Positions 19,502 to 27,771 of a stretch of DNA of 64,000 bases are shown piece by piece. The DNA is from Sphingobacterium alkalisoli (lineage in GTDB: Bacteria; Bacteroidota; Bacteroidia; Sphingobacteriales; Sphingobacteriaceae): NCBI RefSeq assembly GCF_005049105.1, contig NZ_SUKA01000005.1, positions 283,843-347,842 on the forward strand, written 5' to 3'. The notes under the pieces were generated by a model. That model saw only the letters and a program-made list of their open reading frames with translations, was not told where the DNA came from and did no database searches. Position 1 is the first letter of the stretch. Each line of letters opens with the position of its first letter. The translations under genes were made by a program, and so were the position numbers.

Positions 19502-20404
19502 ATGGAAAGTAAAGCGAAGTTAGCGGGTTTTGATGGGGAAATTAGGATAGTTGTACCTCCCTTAATTCTTAAGGAAAATGGATTTAATAGTTTGTCCAAT
19601 ACCTTTTATATAACAGATATAGGCTATTACCCCAAAGCTAAAAACCATTACTGTAAACGACTTTCGGGTTGCGATGAGCATATACTTATACATTGTGTAG
19701 GTGGCGGGGGTATCGTCGTTGTCGATGATGAGGTGCTCCATTTAGAAACCAATCAATACTTACTCATACCGGCTAATATGTCGCATGCCTATCAGGCTGA
19801 TGTGAATAATCCCTGGACTATTTATTGGATGCATTTTAGAGGATCCCAGTCTCAGCATATCGTACAAGAAATTTTCAATAGGGTATTGGATCGAAAAAAT
19901 GTCTTGGCTTTTGATGGAGAGATAAGGGGAATCTTTGAAAAATTGTGCCGTTTACTGTCTAAGGGTTATAGTAAGGAGATTTTAGAATACATTTCATTAA
20001 GTCTACCGCACTTTTTTAGTGGGTATCTATATCCGGAAATATTTAAAGGAAAGCATGAGGATAGTGATGATGTCATTGAAAAATCCATTGAATTTTTGAA
20101 AGCAAATATAGGTAACCGTATTGGACTTGTCGAGATTGCTGAAAATATCCATCTCTCCGTTTCTCATTTCAGTAGGCTCTTTAAAGGAAGGACCGGCTAT
20201 TCCCCGATTGAATATCTAAATCATTTAAAAGTGCAAAAGGCATGTTACTTACTGCAGTTTTCTGATAAAAGGATCTCGCTGATATCTTTTGAACTTGGCT
20301 TCGACGATCAGTATTATTTTTCGAGATTATTTAAAGAACATATGGGCGTATCGCCATCACATTATCGGAATAATCTGATTTCCGATAATGATAAAATCAA
20401 TTAA
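19502..20404 (+). CDS. AraC-family transcriptional regulator, sugar-binding type
   Basis: 300 residues. An N-terminal cupin-like ligand domain (about 40-115: GCDEHILIHCVGGGGIVVVD, then LIPANMSHAYQ and WTIYWMHFRG) is typical of AraC/RhaS-type sensors. Two C-terminal helix-turn-helix units follow: about 207-228 (LVEIAENIHLSVSHFSRLFK) and 257-279, with the family motif GFDDQYYFSRLFKEHMGVSPSHYR. Probably senses a sugar released by the GH36 enzyme and activates the divergent galM-GH36 pair. The shared 136-base region has a 10-base palindrome cattt/aaatg at 19457-19466 and an imperfect catat/atatg dyad near 19424-19441, neither proven as a site. Confidence 0.92.
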   Translation: MESKAKLAGFDGEIRIVVPPLILKENGFNSLSNTFYITDIGYYPKAKNHYCKRLSGCDEHILIHCVGGGGIVVVDDEVLHLETNQYLLIPANMSHAYQADVNNPWTIYWMHFRGSQSQHIVQEIFNRVLDRKNVLAFDGEIRGIFEKLCRLLSKGYSKEILEYISLSLPHFFSGYLYPEIFKGKHEDSDDVIEKSIEFLKANIGNRIGLVEIAENIHLSVSHFSRLFKGRTGYSPIEYLNHLKVQKACYLLQFSDKRISLISFELGFDDQYYFSRLFKEHMGVSPSHYRNNLISDNDKIN

Positions 20405-20418
20405 TAAACTTTTATTAA
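20401..20418. terminator. AT-only palindrome spanning two convergent stop codons
   Basis: ttaataaa and tttattaa are exact reverse complements with a 2-base spacer. The element contains the stop codon of the AraC gene (20402-20404) and that of the convergent DUF4230 gene (20415-20417). The hairpin is weak thermodynamically, so a terminator role is only a suggestion. Confidence 0.3.
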
Positions 20419-20975
20419 TCAAATGATAAACTTATTTTTGAATAACCTAAACCCTGTAGGAGTGGTCGGAATACGTGTATTGCATTTGTCCGTGTCTGCT
20501 GAAGCATATCTGATTTGGCGACTTCTTTAGTTATCTCTACCTCAGCGGCTTTAAAGGCTTCACCTACTAGTTCAGCTTCTCGGAAAAATGCCATCTTTGT
20601 GTCGTATACCCTTGACGCTTTGTGATCTATTTTTACATAGCAGACTTCAGGCTTAGGTAAGTTGATCGCTACCGAGTCATCAAAAACCCGTATATCATCT
20701 GCAGTGAGCTTTGTCAGGTCAACACAACCTACCGCGTCAGCTTTTATAATAAGCAATACACTTGCATCGGGTAGGAAGGTGCTTATATTCTTATGTTCCA
20801 GCACATCGCTGAAACGATATTTTACCAACTCCAGCTTGCCCATGGCTTCGATACGCTCAACCAATAGCTGATGTTTACTTTCTACCGTGGTAGTAGGGGT
20901 TAGCTCTCTGAATACCAGCCAGCCTATTAAAGTAATAACAGCTAACAGTATTAAAACTTTCAAAAATCTCATCAT
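20415..20975 (-). CDS. DUF4230 family membrane-anchored protein
   Basis: 186 residues. One N-terminal hydrophobic segment (about 4-22, FLKVLILLAVITLIGWLVF) acts as an anchor, with the rest outside the cytoplasm. The body (ERIEAMGKLELVKYRFSDVL ... LIIKADAVGCVDLTKLTADD) matches DUF4230, a widespread family of unknown function in Bacteroidota and Firmicutes. Possible sugar or lipid role is not supported by anything visible. It ends 10 bases from the AraC gene in convergent orientation and lies downstream of the acyltransferase on the same strand (74-base gap). Confidence 0.85.
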   Translation of the reverse strand: MMRFLKVLILLAVITLIGWLVFRELTPTTTVESKHQLLVERIEAMGKLELVKYRFSDVLEHKNISTFLPDASVLLIIKADAVGCVDLTKLTADDIRVFDDSVAINLPKPEVCYVKIDHKASRVYDTKMAFFREAELVGEAFKAAEVEITKEVAKSDMLQQTRTNAIHVFRPLLQGLGYSKISLSFD

Positions 20976-21049
20976 GTAGTAATAGACTCAAATTATAGAC
21001 CAATAACCCGTATTGAACTGTAAATTTTATGTAAAGATATCTATTTCAG

Positions 21050-21817
21050 TTATTTCCATCGTCGGTGTGTCCATAACCACCAGGAAGGATCCTGTTGTAT
21101 ACTCTTTTCTAAGTTTTGGATATAAACTTTTGTGATAAATCCTTCTTCTGTTTTAGAAGCAAAATCACATATCGTCTTAAACGTTACCTTCCATCTATGT
21201 CGGGTTGTCGCTTCCATTTCCACATAGGCAACATATGCATCAAGCTTTTTAGCTACTTTCTCTGCTCCTGTAAATACAACAGTGTTTTGATTCAGAAACT
21301 CCATGGGTAAGCCATTTTGATGACCTGGAAACTGATCGGCTACAAATAGCGTAATACTGGGGTTATTTTTCTCTTTAATCAGCGTACGTATTCCATGTTG
21401 TGCCGGTATCATTCGTGCACCATAGTTTTCTCGTAACTTCATTACGATTCCGTTCAATAGTTTATTTTTTATGGGTTTGTATAACGCCTGAATTGGGATA
21501 TCAATCTGTAGAGGAAGTTTGTTCAACGCTTCCCAATTCCCATAATGGCCGATCATCAGGATAATATTTCTTCTACTGTGGTGGATATGCTGAAGATGTT
21601 CGACAGCAGCTGATTCAACAATGGGCTTAGGAAGGAAAGGAAAGACACTCTCCACTAGAACTCGCCCCATATTACGGTAGAAAGAACGTTGATATTGTCT
21701 AATCTCGCCATAGGAAGCCTGTGGAAATGCTCTTGCCAGATTTTGGGTGGTCACACAAGACCTGTACCGACATACCGACCCAATAAAAAATCCCAAGAAA
21801 TTGTAAATTTTATTCAT
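21050..21817 (-). CDS. LpxL/HtrB-like lysophospholipid/lipid A acyltransferase, short N terminus
   Basis: Member of the lipid A late-acyltransferase family, adding an acyl chain to lipid A or another envelope lipid at the inner membrane. The catalytic H-x4-E motif is GHYGNWE (His91, Glu96), with later family blocks ARMIPAQHGIRTLI, LFVADQFPG and WWLWTHRRWK at the end. I use the ATG at 21815-21817 (about 255 residues); a TTG at 21842-21844 gives nine more. Either way the protein lacks the roughly 35-residue hydrophobic N terminus of most relatives. A short hydrophobic ORF in another frame lies immediately upstream (next entry), so a split or frameshifted gene is possible. Confidence 0.85.
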   Translation of the reverse strand: MNKIYNFLGFFIGSVCRYRSCVTTQNLARAFPQASYGEIRQYQRSFYRNMGRVLVESVFPFLPKPIVESAAVEHLQHIHHSRRNIILMIGHYGNWEALNKLPLQIDIPIQALYKPIKNKLLNGIVMKLRENYGARMIPAQHGIRTLIKEKNNPSITLFVADQFPGHQNGLPMEFLNQNTVVFTGAEKVAKKLDAYVAYVEMEATTRHRWKVTFKTICDFASKTEEGFITKVYIQNLEKSIQQDPSWWLWTHRRWK

Positions 21818-21840
21818 TTGTACCTGTAAAGATGAGGTTT

Positions 21841-21945
21841 TCAATCCGCACTTTCCTCAATAGATTTTATTAAAGTGTATACTAAGTAGAAAAGCATTGC
21901 GAAGTGTATGCTAACAAAGCCAAGTAATAAGATAATCACGTACAT
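21841..21945 (-). CDS. Candidate 34-residue hydrophobic membrane peptide
   Basis: ATG at 21943-21945, TGA at 21841-21843. It reads MYVIILLLGFVSIHFAMLFY and continues LVYTLIKSIEESAD, one transmembrane helix with an acidic tail. Its stop overlaps the alternative TTG start of the acyltransferase gene by two bases, in a different frame. It may be a genuine small membrane protein co-translated with the acyltransferase, or the detached N-terminal anchor of that enzyme after a frameshift. No clear ribosome-binding site is seen, which is usual in this phylum. Confidence 0.35.
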   Translation of the reverse strand: MYVIILLLGFVSIHFAMLFYLVYTLIKSIEESAD

Positions 21946-22049
21946 AAATATGCGTTTTTAATAGATTTGACAATCAAAATCAGATTAACCCTTGTTGGTT
22001 TGTTCCGTATTGCTCGCCAGAGTAGATCACAAAAGATATTTTATTTTTT

Positions 22050-22080
22050 TTTGTGATTACAAAAAAAGTTTATACTTTTA
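22050..22080 (+). promoter_or_regulatory. Predicted Bacteroidota-type promoter of PUL2
   Basis: TTTG at 22050-22053 and TACTTTTA at 22073-22080 are separated by 19 bases, matching the -33 TTTG / -7 TAnnTTTG consensus at all but the last base. Transcription would start near 22087, about 55 bases before the susC ATG. Confidence 0.55.
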
Positions 22081-22089
22081 CGAAAACAA

Positions 22090-22109
22090 ACCAGTCTAGA
22101 CCAGTCTAG
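22090..22109. promoter_or_regulatory. Tandem accagtctag repeat with GTCTAGAC palindrome, candidate repressor operator
   Basis: The 10-mer accagtctag occurs twice without a gap. At the junction it forms the palindrome GTCTAGAC (22094-22101). GTCTAGACCA matches 10 of the 12 positions of the TGGTCTAGACCA sites known for GntR/HutC-type NagR and DasR regulators in other phyla. It sits just after the predicted start point, the usual position for a repressor. No GntR gene is in the window. Confidence 0.5.
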
Positions 22110-22141
22110 TTTAGTAAGCGTAACTAATTATAAGCAGTAAG

Positions 22142-25100
22142 ATGAACATATTTTATTCCAGAGGGATTATCTTTTTAGTTTTGGTTTTATTACCTGCGCT
22201 CATTCTTGCGCAAGGCAGCTCTATCCAGAATGGTAGAGTTACGGATGCAGAAGGGGTACCGCTACAAGGCGTAACTGTCACTATCAAAGGTAAATCCGCC
22301 AAAACGGCTACTGACTCACTAGGTGAGTTTTCATTATCACCTGTTGTCAACGGGGATCTTATCCTATTTTCAATGTTGGGTTTTGTGTCGAAATCTCAGC
22401 AGGCGACTTCAGATAGACTCATGTATATCACTTTATTACATAGTACTGAAATGATGGATGATGTTGTCGTCATTGGTTATGGTACTACGACCAAAAAGGA
22501 TCTCACTGGTGCAGTAGGGAAGGCGAGTGTGTCCGATATGCAAAAGGCACCGGTGGCCAATTTTGAAGAAGCCTTAGCTGGTCGGGTAGCGGGAGTGCAG
22601 GTTAGTTCCAACGATGGGCAGCCTGGATCCGAGCTCAATATCGTCGTACGCGGTAATAACTCGGTCACCCAGGACAATTCACCTCTATATGTCATAGATG
22701 GCTTTCCGGTAGAATCTTCTGTCGGGAATACCATTAATCCCGAAGAAATAGAATCGCTGGAAGTGCTCAAAGATGCCTCGGCAACAGCGATCTATGGGGC
22801 GCGGGGCGCAAATGGCGTTGTAATCATTACCACAAAAAAGGGTAAACCCGGTGTACCAGTCATTTCATACAACGGATGGGTAGGACTCAATAGCATTATC
22901 AAAAAACAGGAGATGTTAAGTCCTTATGAATTCGTAAAGTACCAATTGGAACAAAATCCTACTTTATACAGCAGGATTTATTTAAGAGATGATCAAACGT
23001 TGGAAGATTATCGCACAATGGAAGGAATTAATTGGCAAGATCAGGTATTTAAGCAGGCTATTACACACAATCATAATGGAGCCATACGTGGAGGAAATGA
23101 ACGTACACGATTTGCTATTTCGGGTTCCGCAATAAATCAAGACGGTATTTTGATTAATAGTGGGTTCGATAAATATCAAGGTCGATTGGTTTTGGATCAA
23201 ACAGTCAACAACAAACTAAAAATAGGAGTTAATTTAAACTATACTGCTTATAAGCGCTATGGTACTATTGTTTCCGAGCAAGGTGCAAGCCCTACGGCAA
23301 GCTTGATGTATAGCATATGGGGGTTTAGGCCTGTCACGGGTAATGCACTAACAGATGCTTCTCTGTTGGATGATCTCTATGATCCTGATATGGATCCAAG
23401 TGCCGGTACTGACTTACGTATCAATCCATATTTAGCAGCGAACAATGAGTACAATCCACTTTTTAGTGCCAATTTAATGTCAAACGCGTATCTTGATTAT
23501 AAGATTATGAATGATTTGACGCTTAGAGTCACCGGAGGGTACACCCGGATTAACCAACGAAGAGAGGTGTTTTTTAATTCTAGCTCTAGAGGGGGACACC
23601 GTTTTACGAATAATAAGGTAAATGGTTCGATATGGAATAATGAGATAACTAATTTACTTAACGAAAATATATTAACATACAATAAGAAATTTAAAAAAGG
23701 ACATCGCTTGAAAGCAATGGTCGGCTTTACGATGCAGGACATACGTACCTACGCCAACGGTTTTTCGGCTATTATGGTGCCCAATGAAGCACTGGGCATA
23801 AAAGGGATAGACGAAGGACAAATTACGACAGCACCTGTTACGGATAGAGCTAATGGATTAGTATCCTATCTCGGACGTCTTGACTATAATTACCTGTCAA
23901 AATATCTTTTAACAGTATCTTATCGGACGGATGGATCATCTAAGTTTTCGAAATCCAATAGATGGGGATATTTCCCATCTGCTGCATTGGCGTGGAGAAT
24001 AAAGGAAGAAAAATTTATGAAATCATGGACATGGCTGCACGATGCGAAACTGCGTACCGGCATAGGTGCGACCGGAAATAATCGAGTCTCGGATTTTGCA
24101 GCACTTAGCGCACTGCAGATGAATCCTTCCTCGGGTTATAACACGGGAAATAGTCCAGGACAAGGTATTGTTCCTACCTCGTTGGGGAATTTTGATCTAA
24201 AGTGGGAGACTACCGTGCAGACCAATGTAGGACTTGATCTATCCTTTTTTAAAAATCGGATCATGTTGACCACGGATTACTATAACAAGGAAACAAAGGA
24301 TCTACTTTTAAATGCCACACTTGCTCCAAGTATGGGGTTTTTAAACGGCTTTAAAAATATAGGCCGTGTGGCCAATAGAGGTTGGGAATTTACACTTGAA
24401 ACCCAAAATATTCGCGCGCGAAATTTCTCTTGGAATTCCAGTTTCAATATCGCATTCAATAAGAACAAGGTGCTTGCACTCAACGAAGATGAGCCTAGCC
24501 TCGCTACGCGTGTTACCTGGGGTAATTTCAACAACGCCTATCCTTACATCGCTATTCCTGGTCAACCTATTGCAATGTTTTATGGTTATTTATTTGATGG
24601 TGTTTACCAGTACGCTGATTTTAATGGTAGTTCTGCCGATAATTATGTACTGAAGCCCGGCATACCTAATAATGGAAATCCAAGAACGAGTATCAAGCCC
24701 GGTGATATACGATTTAGGGATATCAATGGCGATGGAGAGATTACGGATCATGACCTCACGATTATCGGCAACCCAAACCCAAAACATATAGGTGGTTTCA
24801 ATAATAATGTCACCTATAAGAATGTTGATTTGAATGTTTTCTTTCAATGGAGTTATGGCGGTGATATACTCAACGCCAACAGGATTGAATTTGAGGGTGG
24901 AGATCCCGTAGCACGGGGGTTCTTAAATATGTTTGCATCTTTTGCGGATCGGTGGACACCAGAAAATCCTTCCAATGATTTATATCGCATAGGGGGACAG
25001 GGGCCAGCAGTGTACTCCTCTAGAACCATTGAAGACGGTTCATATTTAAGACTAAAAACGGTTTCCTTAGGATACAATTTTACGTCAGAAAAGCTACAGA

Positions 25101-25279
25101 AAATACAGATGAAATCTATACGTGTATATCTAGCGGCACAAAACCTAGTTACTTGGACAAATTATTCAGGGCCCGATCCCGAAGTTAATACACGCCCTGG
25201 TGCTCTGACTCCATCATTTGATTGGTCCGCCTACCCTCGACCACGTACGGTTACTTTTGGACTTGATATTAAATTTTAA
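22142..25279 (+). CDS. SusC/RagA-type TonB-dependent outer-membrane transporter (PUL2)
   Basis: 1045 residues. Signal peptide of about 24 residues ending ALILAQ. The carboxypeptidase-regulatory-like domain at about 30-102 (GRVTDAEGVPLQGVTVTIKG) is followed by MDDVVVIGYG (105-114), the plug (YVIDGFPVESS, then DASATAIYGARGANGVVIIT) and a barrel ending PRPRTVTFGLDIKF. No STN domain. Imports a glycan fragment together with SusD, 17 bases downstream. First gene of a seven-gene operon with its own predicted promoter and operator. Confidence 0.96.
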   Translation: MNIFYSRGIIFLVLVLLPALILAQGSSIQNGRVTDAEGVPLQGVTVTIKGKSAKTATDSLGEFSLSPVVNGDLILFSMLGFVSKSQQATSDRLMYITLLHSTEMMDDVVVIGYGTTTKKDLTGAVGKASVSDMQKAPVANFEEALAGRVAGVQVSSNDGQPGSELNIVVRGNNSVTQDNSPLYVIDGFPVESSVGNTINPEEIESLEVLKDASATAIYGARGANGVVIITTKKGKPGVPVISYNGWVGLNSIIKKQEMLSPYEFVKYQLEQNPTLYSRIYLRDDQTLEDYRTMEGINWQDQVFKQAITHNHNGAIRGGNERTRFAISGSAINQDGILINSGFDKYQGRLVLDQTVNNKLKIGVNLNYTAYKRYGTIVSEQGASPTASLMYSIWGFRPVTGNALTDASLLDDLYDPDMDPSAGTDLRINPYLAANNEYNPLFSANLMSNAYLDYKIMNDLTLRVTGGYTRINQRREVFFNSSSRGGHRFTNNKVNGSIWNNEITNLLNENILTYNKKFKKGHRLKAMVGFTMQDIRTYANGFSAIMVPNEALGIKGIDEGQITTAPVTDRANGLVSYLGRLDYNYLSKYLLTVSYRTDGSSKFSKSNRWGYFPSAALAWRIKEEKFMKSWTWLHDAKLRTGIGATGNNRVSDFAALSALQMNPSSGYNTGNSPGQGIVPTSLGNFDLKWETTVQTNVGLDLSFFKNRIMLTTDYYNKETKDLLLNATLAPSMGFLNGFKNIGRVANRGWEFTLETQNIRARNFSWNSSFNIAFNKNKVLALNEDEPSLATRVTWGNFNNAYPYIAIPGQPIAMFYGYLFDGVYQYADFNGSSADNYVLKPGIPNNGNPRTSIKPGDIRFRDINGDGEITDHDLTIIGNPNPKHIGGFNNNVTYKNVDLNVFFQWSYGGDILNANRIEFEGGDPVARGFLNMFASFADRWTPENPSNDLYRIGGQGPAVYSSRTIEDGSYLRLKTVSLGYNFTSEKLQKIQMKSIRVYLAAQNLVTWTNYSGPDPEVNTRPGALTPSFDWSAYPRPRTVTFGLDIKF

Positions 25280-25296
25280 CCCTAATTTCTATACCC

Positions 25297-26865
25297 ATGA
25301 AACCTATATATATATTAATAATTGCTACTACCATTTTAATCAGTTCTTGTTCAAAGTTGTTGGACAAAGAACCAGATTTTGTAACACCGGAAAATTATTT
25401 CAGAAATGAAGGGGAGTTGATGAATAGTCTTTACGGCGTGTACAATAGATTGATTGATACGCACGGACGCATGTATAGCCGAGGGCTTTTTAGCTATTTC
25501 GTACTCAATGATGAATCTTACTTTAAAAATATATCCATCAACAATATCCGTGTAATGAGTATGGATGCTGCTGATCTTAATATCGGTAGATTTTGGGAAG
25601 TTTTGTATGAAGGTATTAATAGGGCTAACCTGCTCTTGGAAAATGTAGATGATGTGGATATGGATGTCGTTAAGAGAGATGCCATCAAGGGGGAAGCACT
25701 CTTTTTGAGGGGATATTATTATTTCTTATTGGTCGATTTCTTTGGTGATGTACCGCTTAAGCTCACTTCGACGAAATCTCCAAACGATAATTACCTGCCG
25801 CGAACATCAATCAAGGATATTTATACACAGATCGTAAATGACATGAGCCAAGCCGAAGAGCTTGTATTGGATGCGTCGGAGCTAAAATACAATGAGCGTG
25901 TTTCGAAAACTGCAGTGCAGGCAATTTTGGCAAGGGTATTTTTAAAGATGGCCGGTGAACCTTTAATGGAGGTGGCGCGATACGAGGATGCATTAACTTA
26001 CGCAGACAAGGTGATCTCGTCTGGAGAGCATGTGTTAAATCCTGATTTTAAGCAGATTTTTATTAATCATTCTCAAGATATTAATGATCCGAAAGAATGT
26101 TTATGGGAGGTTGGTCTTTTTGGAAACAAAATTGGAAATATCGATCAGGCTGGTATGCTAGGAATAGAAAATGGAATAGAATGTCCCGATGAAAATATCG
26201 GCTACTCAGGTGGTGCTATGCGTATTACAGCCAAATTGTATAATTTATTTGGTACCGAAGATACATTAAGGAGGGATTGGAGTATTAGCCCCTATCGTTT
26301 TGTGATCTCCGAAGGTGTGACCCGACGTCAATTCTATACTACTCAACAGATATACGATCGTAATCCTGGGAAATGGCGTAGAGAATACGAACTCGGTACG
26401 AAATCTAGAAGTTACAACTCAACCAATTTTCCGATCATGCGTTACAGCGATGTGCTTTTAATGAAAGCTGAAGCCGAGAATGCAGTAAGCCAACACCCTA
26501 CTATAGCGGCCATCGACGCGGTAAATCAGGTTCGCAGAAGGGCATTTGGTAAACCCCTTAATACCCCCGATGCCAAAAGTGATATGCCAAATGATCTAGA
26601 TAAGGTCGAATTCCAACTGTATATTCAAGACGAACGCATGCGTGAACTATGTTTTGAAGGTATACGTCGACATGATCTGATACGTTGGGGTATCTATGTG
26701 CCAACTATGAATACCTTAGGTAGTGATATGAAGACGAAAGCTCCAGCAGCACATCGATATGGGGCAAATGCTGGACTCAATACGACTGATAGGAATGTTT
26801 TATTTCCTATACCCAATACCGAGATTACCATTAATAAATTGATGACACAAAATGTAGGTTGGTAA
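25297..26865 (+). CDS. SusD/RagB-like glycan-binding lipoprotein (PUL2)
   Basis: 522 residues, typical SusD length. Lipobox ISSC with Cys18 followed by SKLLDKEPDFVTPENYF, the standard SusD N-terminal segment. The central helices include EALFLRGYYYFLLVDFFGDV and the C-terminal block has DERMRELCFEGIRRHDLIRW. The protein ends NTEITINKLMTQNVGW. It acts at the cell surface as the lid of the SusC channel. Fifteen bases separate it from the DUF5017 gene. Confidence 0.96.
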   Translation: MKPIYILIIATTILISSCSKLLDKEPDFVTPENYFRNEGELMNSLYGVYNRLIDTHGRMYSRGLFSYFVLNDESYFKNISINNIRVMSMDAADLNIGRFWEVLYEGINRANLLLENVDDVDMDVVKRDAIKGEALFLRGYYYFLLVDFFGDVPLKLTSTKSPNDNYLPRTSIKDIYTQIVNDMSQAEELVLDASELKYNERVSKTAVQAILARVFLKMAGEPLMEVARYEDALTYADKVISSGEHVLNPDFKQIFINHSQDINDPKECLWEVGLFGNKIGNIDQAGMLGIENGIECPDENIGYSGGAMRITAKLYNLFGTEDTLRRDWSISPYRFVISEGVTRRQFYTTQQIYDRNPGKWRREYELGTKSRSYNSTNFPIMRYSDVLLMKAEAENAVSQHPTIAAIDAVNQVRRRAFGKPLNTPDAKSDMPNDLDKVEFQLYIQDERMRELCFEGIRRHDLIRWGIYVPTMNTLGSDMKTKAPAAHRYGANAGLNTTDRNVLFPIPNTEITINKLMTQNVGW

Positions 26866-26880
26866 ATCTTCTTTAATCTT

Positions 26881-27771
26881 ATGAAAATGAAAAAGAACAT
26901 CTTTTGTTTGACGATATTAGCTTTGCTGGCTTCCTGCATGAAGGAAGAGATAGCCGCTCCAGATTTAAACGTGACTACCGACGCATCTAGCTACAGTGCG
27001 GGTGATACCGTAACCTTTTATTTTTCGGGAAATCCGGATAACATTGTGTTCTATTCGGGAGAATCGGGACGCAACTACGATTTAAAAGATAGGCAATATG
27101 CCGACAATGATTTGCAGATAAATTTTAGCACACTCGTACAATGGGGCGTAATCTACGACAATCTCAAATTGATGGTATCCAATGATTTCAATGGTATCTA
27201 CGACACCGAGAATATCACTGAGGCTACGTGGATCGATATATCCGACAAAGCTGTATTCTCGCAAGGACTGGATCATGTCCCTTCAGGAACGGTTAGCTTA
27301 CAGCCTTATGTGAGTTTAGTGGATACTGCGTCACTGTATGTCGCTTTTAGATATACTGACGTTCAGAAACCGCAACAGAACAGATGGGTCGTACGCACCT
27401 TTAATGCCAACAAAGTTTCTCCTGAAGGAGCGGTTACTAATGTCGCCACCATGGCTACAGCAGGGTGGGAGCAAACAAGCTTCCTCAATGACAGCAAGGT
27501 GTGGACAATCACATCGTCGCAATTGCTTATGTATGGTGGTGTAGCCGCAGATACCGATAATGATGACTGGGTGATTACCAAGGGTTTTAAAGTTAGGGAA
27601 TCCGTGGCGGATAAAGGTATAGCACTTAAGAATATCAGTACCACCATGCACGAATATAAATATGTGTACAAGCAACCAGGTATATACAAGCCTGTTTTTG
27701 AGACATCCTCTGTATGGTATAGCGGTGCGAAAGTTGGTAAGGCAGAAATAACCGTAGAGATCAAACCATGA
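26881..27771 (+). CDS. DUF5017 lipoprotein, probable surface glycan-binding protein (PUL2)
   Basis: 296 residues. Lipobox ASC with Cys19. A beta-rich N-terminal domain (DASSYSAGDTVTFYFSGNPD) leads into the DUF5017 region, including NIVFYSGESGRNYD and WVVRTFNANKVSPEGAVTNV. DUF5017 proteins usually follow SusD in PULs and are presumed glycan binders; no enzyme motif is visible. Its TGA overlaps the ATG of the next gene (ATGA at 27768-27771), suggesting translational coupling. Confidence 0.85.
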   Translation: MKMKKNIFCLTILALLASCMKEEIAAPDLNVTTDASSYSAGDTVTFYFSGNPDNIVFYSGESGRNYDLKDRQYADNDLQINFSTLVQWGVIYDNLKLMVSNDFNGIYDTENITEATWIDISDKAVFSQGLDHVPSGTVSLQPYVSLVDTASLYVAFRYTDVQKPQQNRWVVRTFNANKVSPEGAVTNVATMATAGWEQTSFLNDSKVWTITSSQLLMYGGVAADTDNDDWVITKGFKVRESVADKGIALKNISTTMHEYKYVYKQPGIYKPVFETSSVWYSGAKVGKAEITVEIKP

